Shown piece by piece: positions 1 through 10,805 of a stretch of 64,000 bases of DNA (position 1 is the first letter of the stretch; each line of letters opens with the position of its first letter). The DNA is from Incurvaria masculella (taxonomy: Eukaryota > Arthropoda > Insecta > Lepidoptera > Incurvariidae), in the NCBI GenBank assembly GCA_946894095.1, contig OX335642.1, forward strand, positions 6,149,021 through 6,213,020, given 5' to 3'. The position numbers and the translations under genes were made by a program. The notes beneath the pieces are model-generated. The model saw nothing but the letters and a program-made list of their open reading frames with translations. It did no database searches and had not been told where the DNA came from.

Positions 1-175
1 AGCCTGGTTTTCGCCAAGTGCTGATTTATTTTATTCGATATTTAAAGGGTCTTTATTACTAAATTGCTGATTATATTATACTGGAATCTATTGCAAGCTG
101 CTAAGGAAAGCCCTTAATATGTGACGATTAAGCTAATCAGCAGAAGGTGAAAAGGCCCTTAATCTCATTAAACAA
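1..175. repeat. Dispersed repeat family R1, copy 1
   Basis: This stretch matches 50728-50870 closely: the opening AGCCTGRTTTTC, the CCAAGTGCT block, and the closing block reading TTAATATG, GATTAAGCTAATCAGCAG and AAGGCCCT occur in both in the same order. It contains internal inverted AAGGGYCTTT/AAGGCCCTT motifs. Two copies 50 kb apart, one of them inside a gene intron, show a mobile or formerly mobile non-coding repeat. The left end is cut by the window edge. Superfamily unknown. Confidence 0.65.
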
Positions 176-1195
176 TTACAAAAAATGGCTGGAATTGCTT
201 AGATAACTCTGAAGATGTCTATGCCTCAACTCAACTATGCCTCATAATTATCTCACAAAAGATAACCTCGTGGTTGTACAAACGAATGAGGCGCCATCTT
301 CATGGACGTACATACCCCCTGACGTGTGGTTTGAACACGATGGCGCCACGGTCAAACCGCACGTGAAACAACGACTTTCTTACAAAATATGTTTCAGGGC
401 GAAACAAGGCGCCAAAAGTTTCGAACTTGTTTGGAGTATTTTGCTGGCGTTTTTGTACAGTAAGCTCTATGCGCACCGCACTGAGACAACTGAGGAAATC
501 GAAGGCGAAAAAGCACCTCAAATTTAAGCAGCCCTTATTGCAAAATGTGCTGCAAAATTTCGTCAAAAGAGTGTATACGAGTTGCCATCGAAGTGATATT
601 TTGTTTATATGTTATCACGTGCATACCTGCCAACAGAGCAACAGTGGTCATTGAAATGATATTTTGTTTTATGTGTAAAAGTCACTCATTAGAAAAAAAT
701 ATATAAATAAAACATTTAAATAATTTTTTTTTTTATTTTCATAATTCAAGTTCTTACTGAGACATTTTTTTTAAATATTTTCTTACAAATAACAAAACTG
801 TGAGATTTATAGGACATTGCTAACGATATCTTTATCGGCAGAACATGTCTTGATTCGGTGTTTTTTTTTTTCACCAATAAACAAAGGAATAATCCTTGAA
901 ACAAAGCTCACGAGAGAAAGATCGCCGATAAAAGTTATGGGAAAAATGTTGACTTCACAAACATCGCTAGCAATGCTGGGGTTACCTTGGGCGCTCACCG
1001 AAACTGAAAACTCGGCCGGGGCGGCTGCAGGGTGGCTCAAAGTTTGCGGACACGGTGCGAGTTAAGTGGCCGCGTTCGGTCGAGTTGGACTACTGTTGCG
1101 GCCTGTCTGTGGACAGGGTGGCTCGGCGTTGTTTGATTTCCTCGAGTTTCGGGTTCGAACATCGGCACTGAAGGGTTAGCCGAGTGTTTCTAGGA
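176..1195. other. Unassigned, AT-rich with one GC pocket
   Basis: No supported gene. Most is AT-rich with homopolymer T runs near 727 and 858. Positions 1010-1180 are distinctly GC-rich and rich in CpG, which in this genome marks either exon or promoter DNA, but I found no convincing reading frame or splice sites there. Confidence 0.5.
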
Positions 1196-1530
1196 AGGCG
1201 ACTCAACTGGGGGACTATTATCGGAATTCATGCTCAGGGATCAGCAGGCCTATTCCTAGCATTCCGTAATCAGGAATCAGGAATCCTGAGTCTCGAAAAT
1301 CGCTTGATAGCGGTTTTCAAAGGGATTTTCTTGACGAAAAAATTCCGAAACCTATTATTTCAATCAATAAATGTTTCCCGTCGAAAAAATCGCCTAGGCT
1401 CTGAATTTCTGATTCCTGATTGCGGAATTCGAAGAATAGGCCAGCAGGAACCTTACCGTAGAGAAAACTGCTTTGACAACCACTGTCAAAGTGGTTTTCT
1501 CTACAGAAAAACCTCTGATTCCTGAGGTCC
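1196..1530. repeat. Fold-back repeat, family F (GATTCCTGA/CGGAATTC)
   Basis: It contains a strong hairpin: arms 1458-1478 and 1484-1504 are 21-bp inverted repeats with two mismatches around a 5-base loop. Around it are repeated AATCAGGAATC and GATTCCTGA blocks in both orientations. Related copies with the same GAGAAAACCGCTTTG and GATTCCTGA/CGGAATTCCAAGAAT blocks lie at 2925-3100, 36700-36910 and 56045-56220. I infer a non-autonomous DNA transposon (MITE-like) family. Termini and target duplication were not resolved. Confidence 0.55.
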
Positions 1531-2494
1531 CATGGCACTTTGATTTATGTATAGTGTACATATTTGTGCACACTAAAGTATAAATATTAGGAAATAGTGG
1601 TTGAGAACTTGGCGGTTTGAGGATACATTTTCTTTAGAGTCTGGGCAGATTTTGTGTGACTCTCCACCTACTTTACAATGTAAATTTATGTGATACAAAT
1701 TAAAATCAAACGGACACTAAATTTCTAGTAACAAAAGCATTTTTGCTGGTACACTTGCTGATTGACTTTGACGCCCTTCTCGATAAACACGAGTGGAGAG
1801 CGACCATTTGCAGTCACTGCAGCCCAGACCATAACAGAAGCATGAGTTGCCGTTCGTAAGCAAGCGGCTTACGAACGGCTTCTCGTTGGACTTGCCCTGC
1901 AGCCAAACACGATCATTTTGTTTCTTTGAAAACAATGTTTTCCAGATCCAACGACGTAATTCGTATTATGTCGTTGGAACTTGAGAAAAGCATGCGTTCT
2001 TACTCGCCGCCGCATGTAAGAGCGGACTCGCTCCCTTACCAACCATTTACGGTTGCCACTTTCGTCCTTGCATGCTCGCTGGTATGAACAATCGTTTTTT
2101 AAACCCAGCGTATAGTGCGTACCCGAAAAACGCACTTGGCAACCCTGGTCTACCTGCGCCCCTAAATTGCGAGCAGCGTCTGCCGCGGAGGCAAATCAGG
2201 ACGCCTGTCTGACTCCTAAGTGGGGTGTAATCGAAGGGACGCTCGGGTCCTGGGTCGGTCGAGTTTCCGTGTCACTTAATTTCACACTTTGCTTAAGGGC
2301 TTTATACAGTTTGCGGCGAAAGGTGTAAGATCAGTTGGCCCCAAACTTCGCTGTTGCCACGGAGCTGATACGGCACGTCTGTGAGGTGGCGTCGACTGAT
2401 TGCTATCGGTTTTATTCTTACGCGTTCCATTTACGCACTCACGTACTAAATAGTAACCGAACGCGTGTATGTCGCTATACGTATTCAGGGGAGG
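1531..2494. other. Unassigned with dispersed-repeat E fragment
   Basis: No gene supported. Around 1950-2090 are blocks resembling dispersed family E (GTCGTTGGAACTTGAG, GCGTTCTTAC, CGTCCTTGCATGCTCGCTGG) that recurs at 3.5, 28.1, 31.3, 43.4 and 45.0 kb. A GC-rich pocket at about 2135-2260 has no supported frame. Confidence 0.45.
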
Positions 2495-2690
2495 CATTCG
2501 GGTACTATTTATTTATTTATACTATTTATTTATATTTATTGAGCATAAATAACCCTTGCGGGCCGTGCACATGTTATAATACATTAAAATAAAATCATTA
2601 CATTAAATTTACAAATTATTGAAAATTACAATTATAATTATACAAAAAATTACAATTAAATGATTTACTCTTTGCGTTAGTAAAACGGAC
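2495..2690 (-). mobile_element. LINE 3'-end fragment
   Basis: The plus strand starts with TATTTATTTATTTATAC followed by AT-rich untranslated-like sequence. Read on the minus strand this ends in an AAATA-type tandem tail, as the CR1-like LINE at 12.7 kb and the fragment at 22.0 kb do. No coding sequence remains. The family is inferred only from the tail. Confidence 0.4.
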
Positions 2691-2924
2691 ACTGACGCAA
2701 ACTACCATCTATCCGGATGGGTCAGTTTTTAGAATACAGTTGTGAAAATATGCTGCAAGCGTGAATGATACAAGATTGCGTCGCGTTCGGAAATTTTTGA
2801 AAAGTCCGTAAATGCCTTTCCATACGTTCCCCAAATAGAAATGAAGCCCAATCCTTGCGCTAATTAGTTTACGTAGGGAATAAACACACCTGCTTCCTCA
2901 TTGAATCAGTAAATTACTTACGAC

Positions 2925-3100
2925 CAGAATCAGAGTCGAGATAACGTATTTTATAGCGGTGATTATCTCGACTGAAAGATTCCGGAGCACGGTATTACAA
3001 TGATTCAAGGTTTTTCGTCGAGACAATCGCTTTGTCCGATTCCTCATTCTTGAGTACGGAATTTCAAGAATAGCTCAATCATTTTACAGAATAGTGCCAA
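2925..3100. repeat. Family F repeat copy 2
   Basis: It carries the family blocks in order: TTTTATAGCGGTGA, CTCGACTGAAAGATTCCG, TACAATGATTCAAGG, GTCGAGACAATCGCTTTG and ACGGAATTTCAAGAATAG. The same order is seen at 36700-36910. No open frame. Probably a degenerate MITE. Confidence 0.55.
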
Positions 3101-4079
3101 ACACCGTCATATGACACGCGCGAAAAATGTTTAAGAGTTAAAACTATTTTAAAGCGGTTAGGGATTGGAGCGGTGAAGTTTGCGGTCTAGAGAAAGAAGG
3201 CAACAAAGAGAAAAAAGAGAGAGAATAAATCGTACTCGTGTCAGATAAAGGCGCTCTGGGGCGCTGGATTGATACGAACTTTTCTTTCTCCTTGCGTCGG
3301 AAGTTTCGGTTTTTGGTGTGGTTAGTTAGGGAGATCTCCAAGAGCGTTTAGAGAGGACAGGGGCGAGATCTGACATGCGAAAATTGGGGATTTTTCAACC
3401 GTTCAAGTTAATTTATTGAAAAAAAAAACTGATCTTGGTTTAGCAGAAACGAACGTGCATAACGGTTGCGTCGCCACGTATTGGTACCGCCGTCCAGTCA
3501 GTTCGCTGACAAAATCGGTACGCGCAACATCTAATCTTTGTTGGACTAAATGCAGTCATTTGCCGTACTAAAGTGTCGTTGGAACTCGAAGTACCTATCA
3601 GCGGCTGTACCGGACTATTTTACTCGCAATGACGAGCTCGAGTAAAACGGACGAGCGTTCGTTTTAGTATTGCTATATCAGTGAAGTCCTTTTGAATTTG
3701 CAGCTCGTGTTTGTGCACGAAAACTTTACGTACCTGATGAATACGAAAATGATTAACCTGCCTCTTGTCCGTTTTACTCGAACTCGAAATTGAGAGCAAA
3801 ATAGCCTAGACATACGATGGAGTGAGCGAATTCGCAAGCGAACTGACTGGCCGACGGTAACGTGAGATCATGTATGACTAAAACGTGGCTGCCCCTATAC
3901 GGATTGGTTTCGGACGCCACTCATGTCGTCCCTAGGTGACCTTCAGGACCTCTGACCACCTGACACATTGTTTAGTCACACTTAAGTCGAATGAACCGTT
4001 AAAAACGCAATAAATGTTCAAGGGCGCATTTACCGACTCATGGCAGCATGAAGGCGAAGGATCTTTGCTTTAGCTTGCA
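3101..4079. other. Unassigned with family E fragments
   Basis: No gene supported. Positions 3560-3860 hold diverged family E blocks (GTCGTTGGAACTCGA, GCGAATTCGCAAGCGAACT) in mixed orientation. The rest is unannotated. Confidence 0.4.
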
Positions 4080-4230
4080 ACCGACTAGAGACAACAGCCA
4101 CGCCGGAAGTCAAGACGTAGCGCGTCGGCAAGATGGCGCCGGCACGACTTCCGACCGGAAGTCGGGGCTCCAGCGGAGACGCTTCCGAACTCATTAACTC
4201 TGTCCGTCTCGCTCTAACCGTCTCAGAATT
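4080..4230 (+). promoter_or_regulatory. Candidate CpG-rich promoter patch with ETS/YY1-like sites
   Basis: Two CCGGAAGT motifs on the plus strand (near 4103 and 4155) and the opposing CGACTTCC form ETS-type sites. One pair makes the small palindrome CGACTTCCGACCGGAAGTCG. Between them is AAGATGGCGCC, a YY1-like core. The region is GC- and CpG-rich against an AT-rich background. This layout is common at housekeeping-type animal promoters. No transcript or downstream gene is visible, so this is inference only. Confidence 0.25.
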
Positions 4231-5314
4231 TCGTTTATTCGATTATTTTCTAACATATTTGTGCAGAGAGCAGACTGGCCGCCAAAAACTGTGGGGTTTT
4301 CCCAGATTTCTCTCATATTCAACCCCACTGTTCACCCCTTAAATCATTTAGCGTGAAGGCAATAAGTAGCCAAATCAATCAGGTTATACGTAAATACAAA
4401 TCGCATCAAACCGGACAAGTGATTTGCAAGTTATAAGCTTATAAGATAAGAAATACATATAAAACGTATGGCTTTTGGATCTCATAAGACTCATCAGTTG
4501 ATGGTATTTTAAGTGTAATTTTAGCCATATTAATAAAACAATGGTTAGGTTCGGTTGGGTTTCAAACAAAATTTACTCACCATTTTGTTTGTAATGAAGT
4601 GGAATGAATTCGAAGACATTTATTATCTAACACAACAATGGGCCTAGAGCCAATTTCCTCCAATATCTAAAACCTTACTAGAAAATAATGATGGGAGAAT
4701 ATATCGAGTTGAAAGATCCGTTCTTCTCACTACATAATCAATATGCTCCCCCGGCTGAATTCTCGGTATAAAATTACACACTGGGAATCGAGAGCTATAT
4801 TGAAAGCGATATTCTGAAGCAACGAGCTAGGTATCAACTCGCTACTCAAGACCAGCGATAAGCCTCAGTGAAAATTCCGCAATCAAAATGTTTTATAACG
4901 ACAAAGAAATACTTCACAGAATCTTTGAAATCAAATCAAAACTTGCAGCCTCAATCTCAACTCTGTCTTTTAACTTCAGCTCGGCGGATGACTTCGCTGA
5001 TTTGAATTTGGACTCTCCCCTTATTATGTTAAGTAAGAAATACTTAACACTGCGTAGCCATTTTACGTAATCAGTAACAGTAATTTATAAGTAAGTTGCA
5101 AGTTCAAATCCATAAGGTCAGGCACGTATCCAGGGGGAGGGTTGGGATTTATCCCCCCCCCCCCGAAATCTGACTGAAAAAAAAACCTAAACGTGACAAA
5201 AAAAAATGTAAAACAATACTTATATGATGCTTATGTAAAATACTTATATATAAATATAAAATACTTATAAGTGTGTGACTAAACTATTACGGACGATACT
5301 TCTTTAAGTTATTA
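4231..5314. other. Unassigned; poly-C motif
   Basis: No gene supported. Near 5110-5180 the sequence GTATCCAGGGGGAGGG is followed by a run of 13 C and then A runs, a G-tract/C-tract pairing that could form a stable hairpin. It resembles the edge of a dispersed arthropod repeat. Confidence 0.4.
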
Positions 5315-5615
5315 AAAACCGGCCAAGTGCGAGTCGGACTCGCACACGAAGGGTTCCGTACCATCGTACAAGATTTAACATGAAAAAATCACGTTTTTTG
5401 TAAGAATCTCCCCCCCCCCCCTCTAATCTTTATTATTTTTTTAATGTTACCTTTTTAGTTATAGCGGCAAAATTAATACACACTGTGTGACAATTTCAGC
5501 GGCCAAACTATTACGGTTTATGAGATACAGCCCTGTGACAGACGGACGGACGGACGGACGGACGGAAGGACGGACGGACGGACGGAAGGACGGACGGACG
5601 GACGGAACCCTAAAA
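5315..5615 (+). repeat. Lepidopteran GGCCAAGTGCGAGT repeat, copy 1
   Basis: It starts AAAACCGGCCAAGTGCGAGT, continues through GGGTTCCGTACCATCG, GCGGCAAAATTAATAC and GAGATACAGCCCTGTGACAG, then a long GACG/GGAC tandem run (5539-5607), and ends GGAACCCTAAAA. A second copy follows at 5715 and an inverted one at 27046. From established knowledge this is a very abundant repeat of lepidopteran genomes; I do not assign it to a superfamily. Confidence 0.8.
5539..5607. repeat. (GACG)n microsatellite inside the dispersed repeat
   Basis: Fifteen-plus tetranucleotide units of GACG with regular GGAAG interruptions. The sister copy at 5715 has only about three units, so this is a local expansion of the short CAGACGGACGG stretch native to the family. 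Confidence 0.9.
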
Positions 5616-5714
5616 ATTATAGTTCAGTAATTACAGCGATTTTTACACAGGTCACATGGTTGTTTCAATGTTTGACCCCAAAAGTCTGGATACGTGGCTG
5701 TCAAGGTTCAATAT

Positions 5715-6010
5715 AAAACCGGCCAAGTGCGAGTCGGACTCGCACACGAAGTGTTCCGTACCATCGTACAAGATTTAGCCCAAAAATAACACGTTTTTTG
5801 TATGGGGCCCCCTTTAATTTTTATTGTTTTATAGTTTTACCTATTTGTTGTTATAGCGGCAAAATTAATACATAATCTGTGAAAATTTCAGCTTTCTACC
5901 TGTTTCGGTTCATGAGATACAGCCCTGTGACAGACGGACGGACGGATGGAGAGCGGAGGCTTAGTAATTGGGTTCAGTTTTCACCCTTTGGGTACGGAAC
6001 CCTTAAAAGT
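5715..6010 (+). repeat. Lepidopteran GGCCAAGTGCGAGT repeat, copy 2
   Basis: Same family and orientation as 5315-5615, with about 100 bases of other sequence between the two. It ends with TTGGGTACGGAACCCTTAAA, the usual 3' part that copy 1 lacks. Two copies in tandem suggest local duplication or repeated insertion. Confidence 0.8.
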
Positions 6011-6110
6011 ACATATACAATGATGCTCTGTGAGGTTAAGTTTTGTATTATCTCTCAATATGAAAATTGGTGCTTGGAATATAACGACTGTGAACGAACG
6101 AATGCATATC

Positions 6111-6141
6111 ACTCACCTACCGTTTACTACGGTAGGTGAGT
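6111..6141. repeat. Perfect 12-bp hairpin
   Basis: ACTCACCTACCG and its exact reverse complement are separated by seven bases (TTTACTA). Isolated, and too short to be a typical microRNA precursor. Confidence 0.7.
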
Positions 6142-6714
6142 ACAGAACTTCGGACTCATCGAATAGATGAAATTGGAATAGAGAATTGCGTCTCGCGCGA
6201 GAACAAAACAAGATCTTCGAACAAGATCGATCTTCTTGTTATCAATAGGTATTTTATATTTATTTTATTGACATTTAATCATGGAGGAGAATTGAACCTC
6301 CATGCATTTAATGTTTTCGAACGATTTTCGGGTACTTTTATGTTTAATTATTTGTTGTTCCAACATCTACTGTACTTATGTACAACATTGCAAGTTTGAT
6401 AAATGCAATAAATGCATGAATGGAAACGATATTGACCATCCTTCAGATTTATTTATTCAGGAGGTGAATAAATAATTCAGATATTATTTAGTTTTAAGTT
6501 TAGGATTTTTTTTCTTAGCCCTTAATCTTGTTAACTTAAAACATCATATTTTGTATTATACGTCATCCAACGACAGTACACTGCGCTCGGAATTGTCATA
6601 TTTTATCATTTTCCAGTTCAATAAACACAGCGAAGAAGAACCGGCAAGGAACTTCGGTGGAATTCACGACAATCAATGATGGCATTACTTCTACTTACGG
6701 TATACGTGCTCTTG
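6142..6714. other. Unassigned AT-rich sequence
   Basis: No gene, no recognised repeat. Short open frames here show no domain or codon signal. Confidence 0.5.
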
Positions 6715-7119
6715 AGCGGCTCGTGGCCTAGTGGCGCGGGGACTGGCCTAGCGTACCAGAGGTCTGGGTTCAATTCCGACATGCGCCACATACTTTCTCT
6801 TTCCGATTTCGATAAGTAAATTTCGTCACGAATGCGAGCTGCTCCATGGTTCGGAATACATGTAAAACTGTACGTCCCCTTCCCCTACTAGGTGGTAGGG
6901 TTTAAGCCCGCCCGGGTTGGTACCATCGCATTGGATGAAAAGATGGTCGCAGCGGCAATGAAAAATTGCCCGTGTTTTCCATCCAGTTCAATGTAGCCGT
7001 GTTCATAAAGGGAAGGTCCTGGCATGGCACCTAATTCCTTCGGGAATGTGGTGTATTGGGCTAATATCATAACGGTAGTTGTGTGGTATTAGCCATCCAT
7101 GTCAGGTCGCATAAAAAAA
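6715..7119 (+). mobile_element. tRNA-derived SINE, full-length copy
   Basis: The head has a pol III promoter: A box TGGCCTAGTGG (near 6726) and B box GGTTCAATTCC (near 6766). The body carries TTCGTCACGAATGCGAGC, the CATTGGATGAAA block, CGTGTTTTCCATCCAGTTC and GGCATGGCACCTAATTCC, then GTGTATTGGGCTAATATC, and a terminal A run. The same order occurs at 52465 and 54309, and on the minus strand at 12.2 and 32.4 kb. About 405 bp, non-coding, needing a partner LINE for movement. Confidence 0.85.
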
Positions 7120-7770
7120 TTAGTTATGCGCGTATTTTTTTTAAAAAATAGTTTAAGGCTTGAATTGTATGGCAAGCATCAACTTTAATTAGCCTTATTA
7201 TAGACCCAGCATTGCGCGCTTGTGGTATAAATCATAGAATTGTTATATCCTAAGTTTGTAATCGCTGAGTAAGAAAACTAAATATACATAAGGATACATT
7301 ATCGGATACGATCGTTAAAATAGTACGATTGATGCATACATATTCTTAGATGAAAAATAATCTATAAAAATAATTTATTTTTCATCTAAGTACGTATTCA
7401 TGTATAAATGCGATTTTGTGTATTATAAAATTTAAATACACTGAAAAAAGGCGTCAACTCTATCTTAGTTGCATGTTATCTTGTTCCATCGGCATAGTTT
7501 TAGTAGTCTCAACTATAAAAGTTTAATCAGAACTACCATTCGATTGAGCTAATATGATCTATTGTGTTTATGATAGATTTAGCTGGAGTTTAGTTTAATT
7601 TTGACATAAGTACTTCAGCTACAATAATACTTGTCTAGAAATTTGAATCATAGAATTTGGCACAATGTATCTGATATACTTCAATTGCCAGATAATGTTT
7701 TAGTAATTGTTGCCAGACTCTTGGGCTGTCCTTATTTTTCCCGATTTGTGGTGACATAGTTTTGAAATAA
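7120..7770. other. Unassigned; AT-rich with hairpin 7332-7416
   Basis: No gene supported. Within it CTTAGATGAAAAATAA and its reverse complement ATTTATTTTTCATCTAAG form a hairpin (about 7332-7416), extended outwards by weaker GCATACATATT/ATACATGC pairing. Possibly a small MITE. Confidence 0.5.
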
Positions 7771-8180
7771 TGTGATGTGTATGTATAATCGACCGTGTGA
7801 TGTAAGGACACATTAATTAAAGGAAAATGCCTGCAGAAAGAACGCATTTATGAATATACTGCAAGGCCGGACCCGAACCAGAAAAATATACCGGGTATTG
7901 CGTCTTCCGATTTCGCCATATTGGAATTATTCATAATTTGGAATTCTCCCACAGTCCCTCTTCCCGTAATCAATGCCTCCTACTAACATAGTATTTAAGA
8001 TTATACCTACATTTATTTGACTGCAAAAAATAATATTCAGACATATTGTTGTCGTCACCAAAATCGTATTTGGCATCGGACTTCTTGCAGTATGTTCGTA
8101 AAGTAGTTCTTTTTACAGGGCTCTTTCTTTATTTAAGGTGTCCTTGCGTCACGGTCGATTATACATACATCCAAATAACA
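7771..8180. mobile_element. MITE with ~95-bp terminal inverted repeats (family M1)
   Basis: The left end TGTATGTATAATCGACCGTG and following GTAAGGACACATTAATTAAA, CAGAAAGAACGC, ATATACTGCAAG blocks recur inverted at 8085-8175. Between the arms is CCGGGTATTGCGTCTTCCGA and GGAATTCTCCCACAG, also found in the copy at 34985-35730. No open frame. The target duplication was not resolved. Confidence 0.7.
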
Positions 8181-8599
8181 TTCCTTCGAATAAGCGATGT
8201 ACATGCGACGAATTTCATCATATTTTATTCTCAGTGTTTACACACATGATCAGTGTACAGCACAAATATAACCAATGCAAGTGAGAGACACCGTCGTGAA
8301 CAGCGCACTCATTTACATGTCGTATACGATAAAGCGGTGGTTATTTAATTCACTGAGTTGTATCCGTGGTTTTATTTGCTTGTGACATTTCCTGTGCTAT
8401 TGTGGGAACGGCGCCGAGAAGTTCCACTGGACGATTTATTCGTGGTTCTTGAATCATATTTCGAATTGAATGCGCCTGCGAACTCGCAAGACAATGACGA
8501 AAGCGTTTTAAATTCGGACTTTCAGAAAAGACCCACCATTTTAAGAATTACAAACTTCAAGAGAAAAATAGCCGTTCGTTTCGCGGCAACGAGTTTAGT
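8181..8599. other. Unassigned
   Basis: No supported gene. An 85-codon open frame at 8358-8615 runs into the SINE at 8600 and shows no domain, so I do not call it. Confidence 0.45.
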
Positions 8600-8810
8600 G
8601 CGGCTCGTAGCCTAGTGGCGCGGGGACTTGCATGCTAGAGGTCTGAGTTCAAATCCCAACCCCGTTTATGCATCCGTTATTATGATTTTGTTCCGTGTTT
8701 TCCATCCAGTGCAATGTAGCCGGGCAATGTGGACCCTAGTGCCCACGTAGTGTGTTAGGCTAGTATCATGATATGTTATTAGCTATCCATGCCCAATTAC
8801 ATAAAAAAAA
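8600..8810 (+). mobile_element. SINE copy with internal deletion
   Basis: It begins CGGCTCGTAGCCTAGTGG with B-box-like GAGTTCAAATCCC, then jumps to TGTTTTCCATCCAGTGCAA. The middle third present at 6715-7119 is missing. It ends GCCCAATTAC plus an A run. Confidence 0.8.
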
Positions 8811-8812
8811 GA

Positions 8813-9023
8813 ATGCGAGCTGCCCCATGGCTGTGGATCCGCTCCCCCTACTAGGTGGTGGGGTTAAGATCGATCACATTGGATGAATAGATGTTCGAAG
8901 CGGCAATTAAAATGAATAAAGGGAAATCCTGGCATGGCATCTAATTCATTCGGGCATGCAGTGTGTAGTTGCTAAAGCCATGATTTTGGGTGTGATATAT
9001 CCATGCCCAGTTACATAAAAAAG
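8813..9023 (+). mobile_element. 5'-truncated SINE copy
   Basis: It starts at GAATGCGAGCTGCCCCATGG, i.e. inside the body, and continues through the CTACTAGGTGGT, TTGGATGAATAGATG and GGCATGGCATCTAATTC blocks to GCCCAGTTACATAAAAAA. It abuts the preceding SINE directly. Confidence 0.75.
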
Positions 9024-9127
9024 TTACGTAAGGACGGGAGTAGCGAACGAAACTCACCCATTTAACTGACGCGTATACGCTGCGGCTATTTTTTGTTTTG
9101 GAATTTTTCTTACGAATTCGCTTAATT

Positions 9128-9290
9128 CTGGGGGGTTACTATGGTTCACTCTCCGGGTGAATAGCAGGTGAACAGGCAAGAGAGTGATTAAATCTGACAT
9201 TTAGTTTCATTTAGTAGTATACTAACTGACAAACGACGTGGTATTCTAACGATAAGATTATTCTAACGGTACACGTTATAACAGTACATG
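9128..9290. mobile_element. MITE family M2, single arm
   Basis: It reads GGGGGTTACTATGG, then GTGAACAGGCAAG, GTGATTAAATCTGACATTTA and TAGTATACTAAC. It matches one arm of the inverted-repeat element at 46920-47150. Only one arm is clear here. Confidence 0.55.
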
Positions 9291-10084
9291 TAGAAGCCTA
9301 ATTTCGCTTATATATAAACTCCACTTTCGAGCATTAGCGTTATGAAATAACCCAGGAATCACACAAAATTGTACAAAATTATTGGATTGTACCAAAACCC
9401 CGGAATGTACCAAACCACAACACTGTACAACTGCATCACGTTGTGATAAGGCACGAAAGTATTTGTTAGCGGAGCTTAGGCCATTCAGTGCAACGAACAT
9501 TCGATTTTACGTCGCAAATTCGAAAACGAACTAACTACCATCAGTGCATTATCACTAATACGTGGCTGCGTTGCCGATACAAGGATGAGTTTGGAGACTC
9601 TTGAATCGAATATTTTATTTTATTTTGAAGCAATTCTGTCATTGCTGCCTGAAAAAACCTATTAAGAAGTAAGCACCTGCTGAAAACACTCTTAGATACA
9701 CAGAATTTCAATAAATGTGTGCCAATATAAACTTTACGACCGGCACAACGTCAGAACATTCAATAATTTTATGAACACTAAAATATCGCATATAGAATAT
9801 CAACATTTGCAATTAATTCGCAGAGTACGTACGCAATCCCTGTGGGAATCGAGCAGTGTCCTATGGGATCAGTAAACACTCTAAATAACGACTGAGTCAG
9901 TGAAATATGCTGTGGGCGCGGTGGATGGCAAATGCTGACATTGGTGTTTTCACTGCTGAAATCCATTTTTGCCATTCGAACGTTGCGAGCAAATTCGAAC
10001 AAGTGAACGTGAATGCGTTGATAGAAATAATGTCAGGATTCCTGCAGTTAAAAATGAATGTGGTTCCCCTGCATTATATAGCAT
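9291..10084. other. Unassigned with repeat fragments
   Basis: No gene. The segment 9305-9370 (CTCCACTTTCGAGC, GCGTTATGA, GGAATCACACAAAAT) also occurs in inverted form at 30545-30650. 9495-9600 resembles family E. The remainder is AT-rich and unassigned. Confidence 0.45.
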
Positions 10085-10805
10085 GGACTGACTTATAATG
10101 TAAAGATGACAGAGCTAGTCGTGTTTAGCTCTCGTGTTGGGCCTGACAATGTGCCCCTTATAACTTTGCGCGGTTTGCTTGTCAAAACTATCACAAAGGT
10201 TAAATATCTTGGGCACATACTTACTGATAGACTGAACGATGACGAATTTATCGAGCGTCACCGACGGGCCATAGCAATGGGCAGCAACATGCCGGGTAGG
10301 TGGTTCAGGCGGAGCGCTCCGCAGGTTCAAATTATCCTGTTCAAGGCGTACTGCCAGGCCTTCTAAACCACCCACTTATGGAGTAAGTACACGCAACGAG
10401 CACTCAATTCGATGCGTGTGCAATACAATAACAAGTCAAAATTTGCTACATGTTGGGTCTACAGTGACGGTGTAGCGCGTCTGGCATCTTCGCGTTGATG
10501 ATTTATTTGCTGTTATAAGGAAAACAACAGCATCATTTTTGGAACGCCTGGCTCAGTGCAATAACGTGATCATCATGGCTGTATGAGAAATAATATTTCA
10601 TGCAGATTTTGCAATATTTTAAATTTTATAAATAATTGTTATTATCTGTAAAAATTGTTCTATAATTCCATGATAAAATGTTTCATTTTATTTTTAATAT
10701 TGTACGAGTATAATCACTGACGGAATTTAAATAATTGTTTGTTATGTGTATACAGCAATAGGTTTAAATTTTGCTGAAATAAAATTATATTATTATCATT
10801 ATTAC
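10085..10805 (+). pseudogene. Decayed LINE: C-terminal reverse-transcriptase ORF and 3' tail
   Basis: The reading frame from about 10106 to 10363 resembles the region after the RT catalytic core of insect LINE ORF2. It has KVKYLGHILTDRLNDD, then a charged IERHRRAIA helix and ILFKAYCQAF. A stop follows, and more of the same protein (LWSKYTQRALNSMRVQYNN) continues in frame, then breaks again near 10500. Downstream is an AT-rich 3' untranslated region ending near 10805 in ATTATATTATTATCATTATT, a typical LINE 3' microsatellite tail. The catalytic RT core and endonuclease are absent, so this is a 5'-truncated dead copy. It is a different LINE family from the one at 12.7-18.2 kb. Confidence 0.75.

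Noticed and set aside
1130..1175. GGGTTCGAAC near 1150 as a tRNA T-arm
   Set aside because: No D-arm, anticodon arm or acceptor stem can be paired at tRNA spacing.
6111..6141. Perfect 12-bp hairpin as a microRNA precursor or terminator
   Set aside because: The stem is far too short for a microRNA precursor, and rho-independent terminators do not apply to this genome.
8358..8615. 85-codon plus-strand frame
   Set aside because: It runs into the head of a SINE and has no recognisable features.
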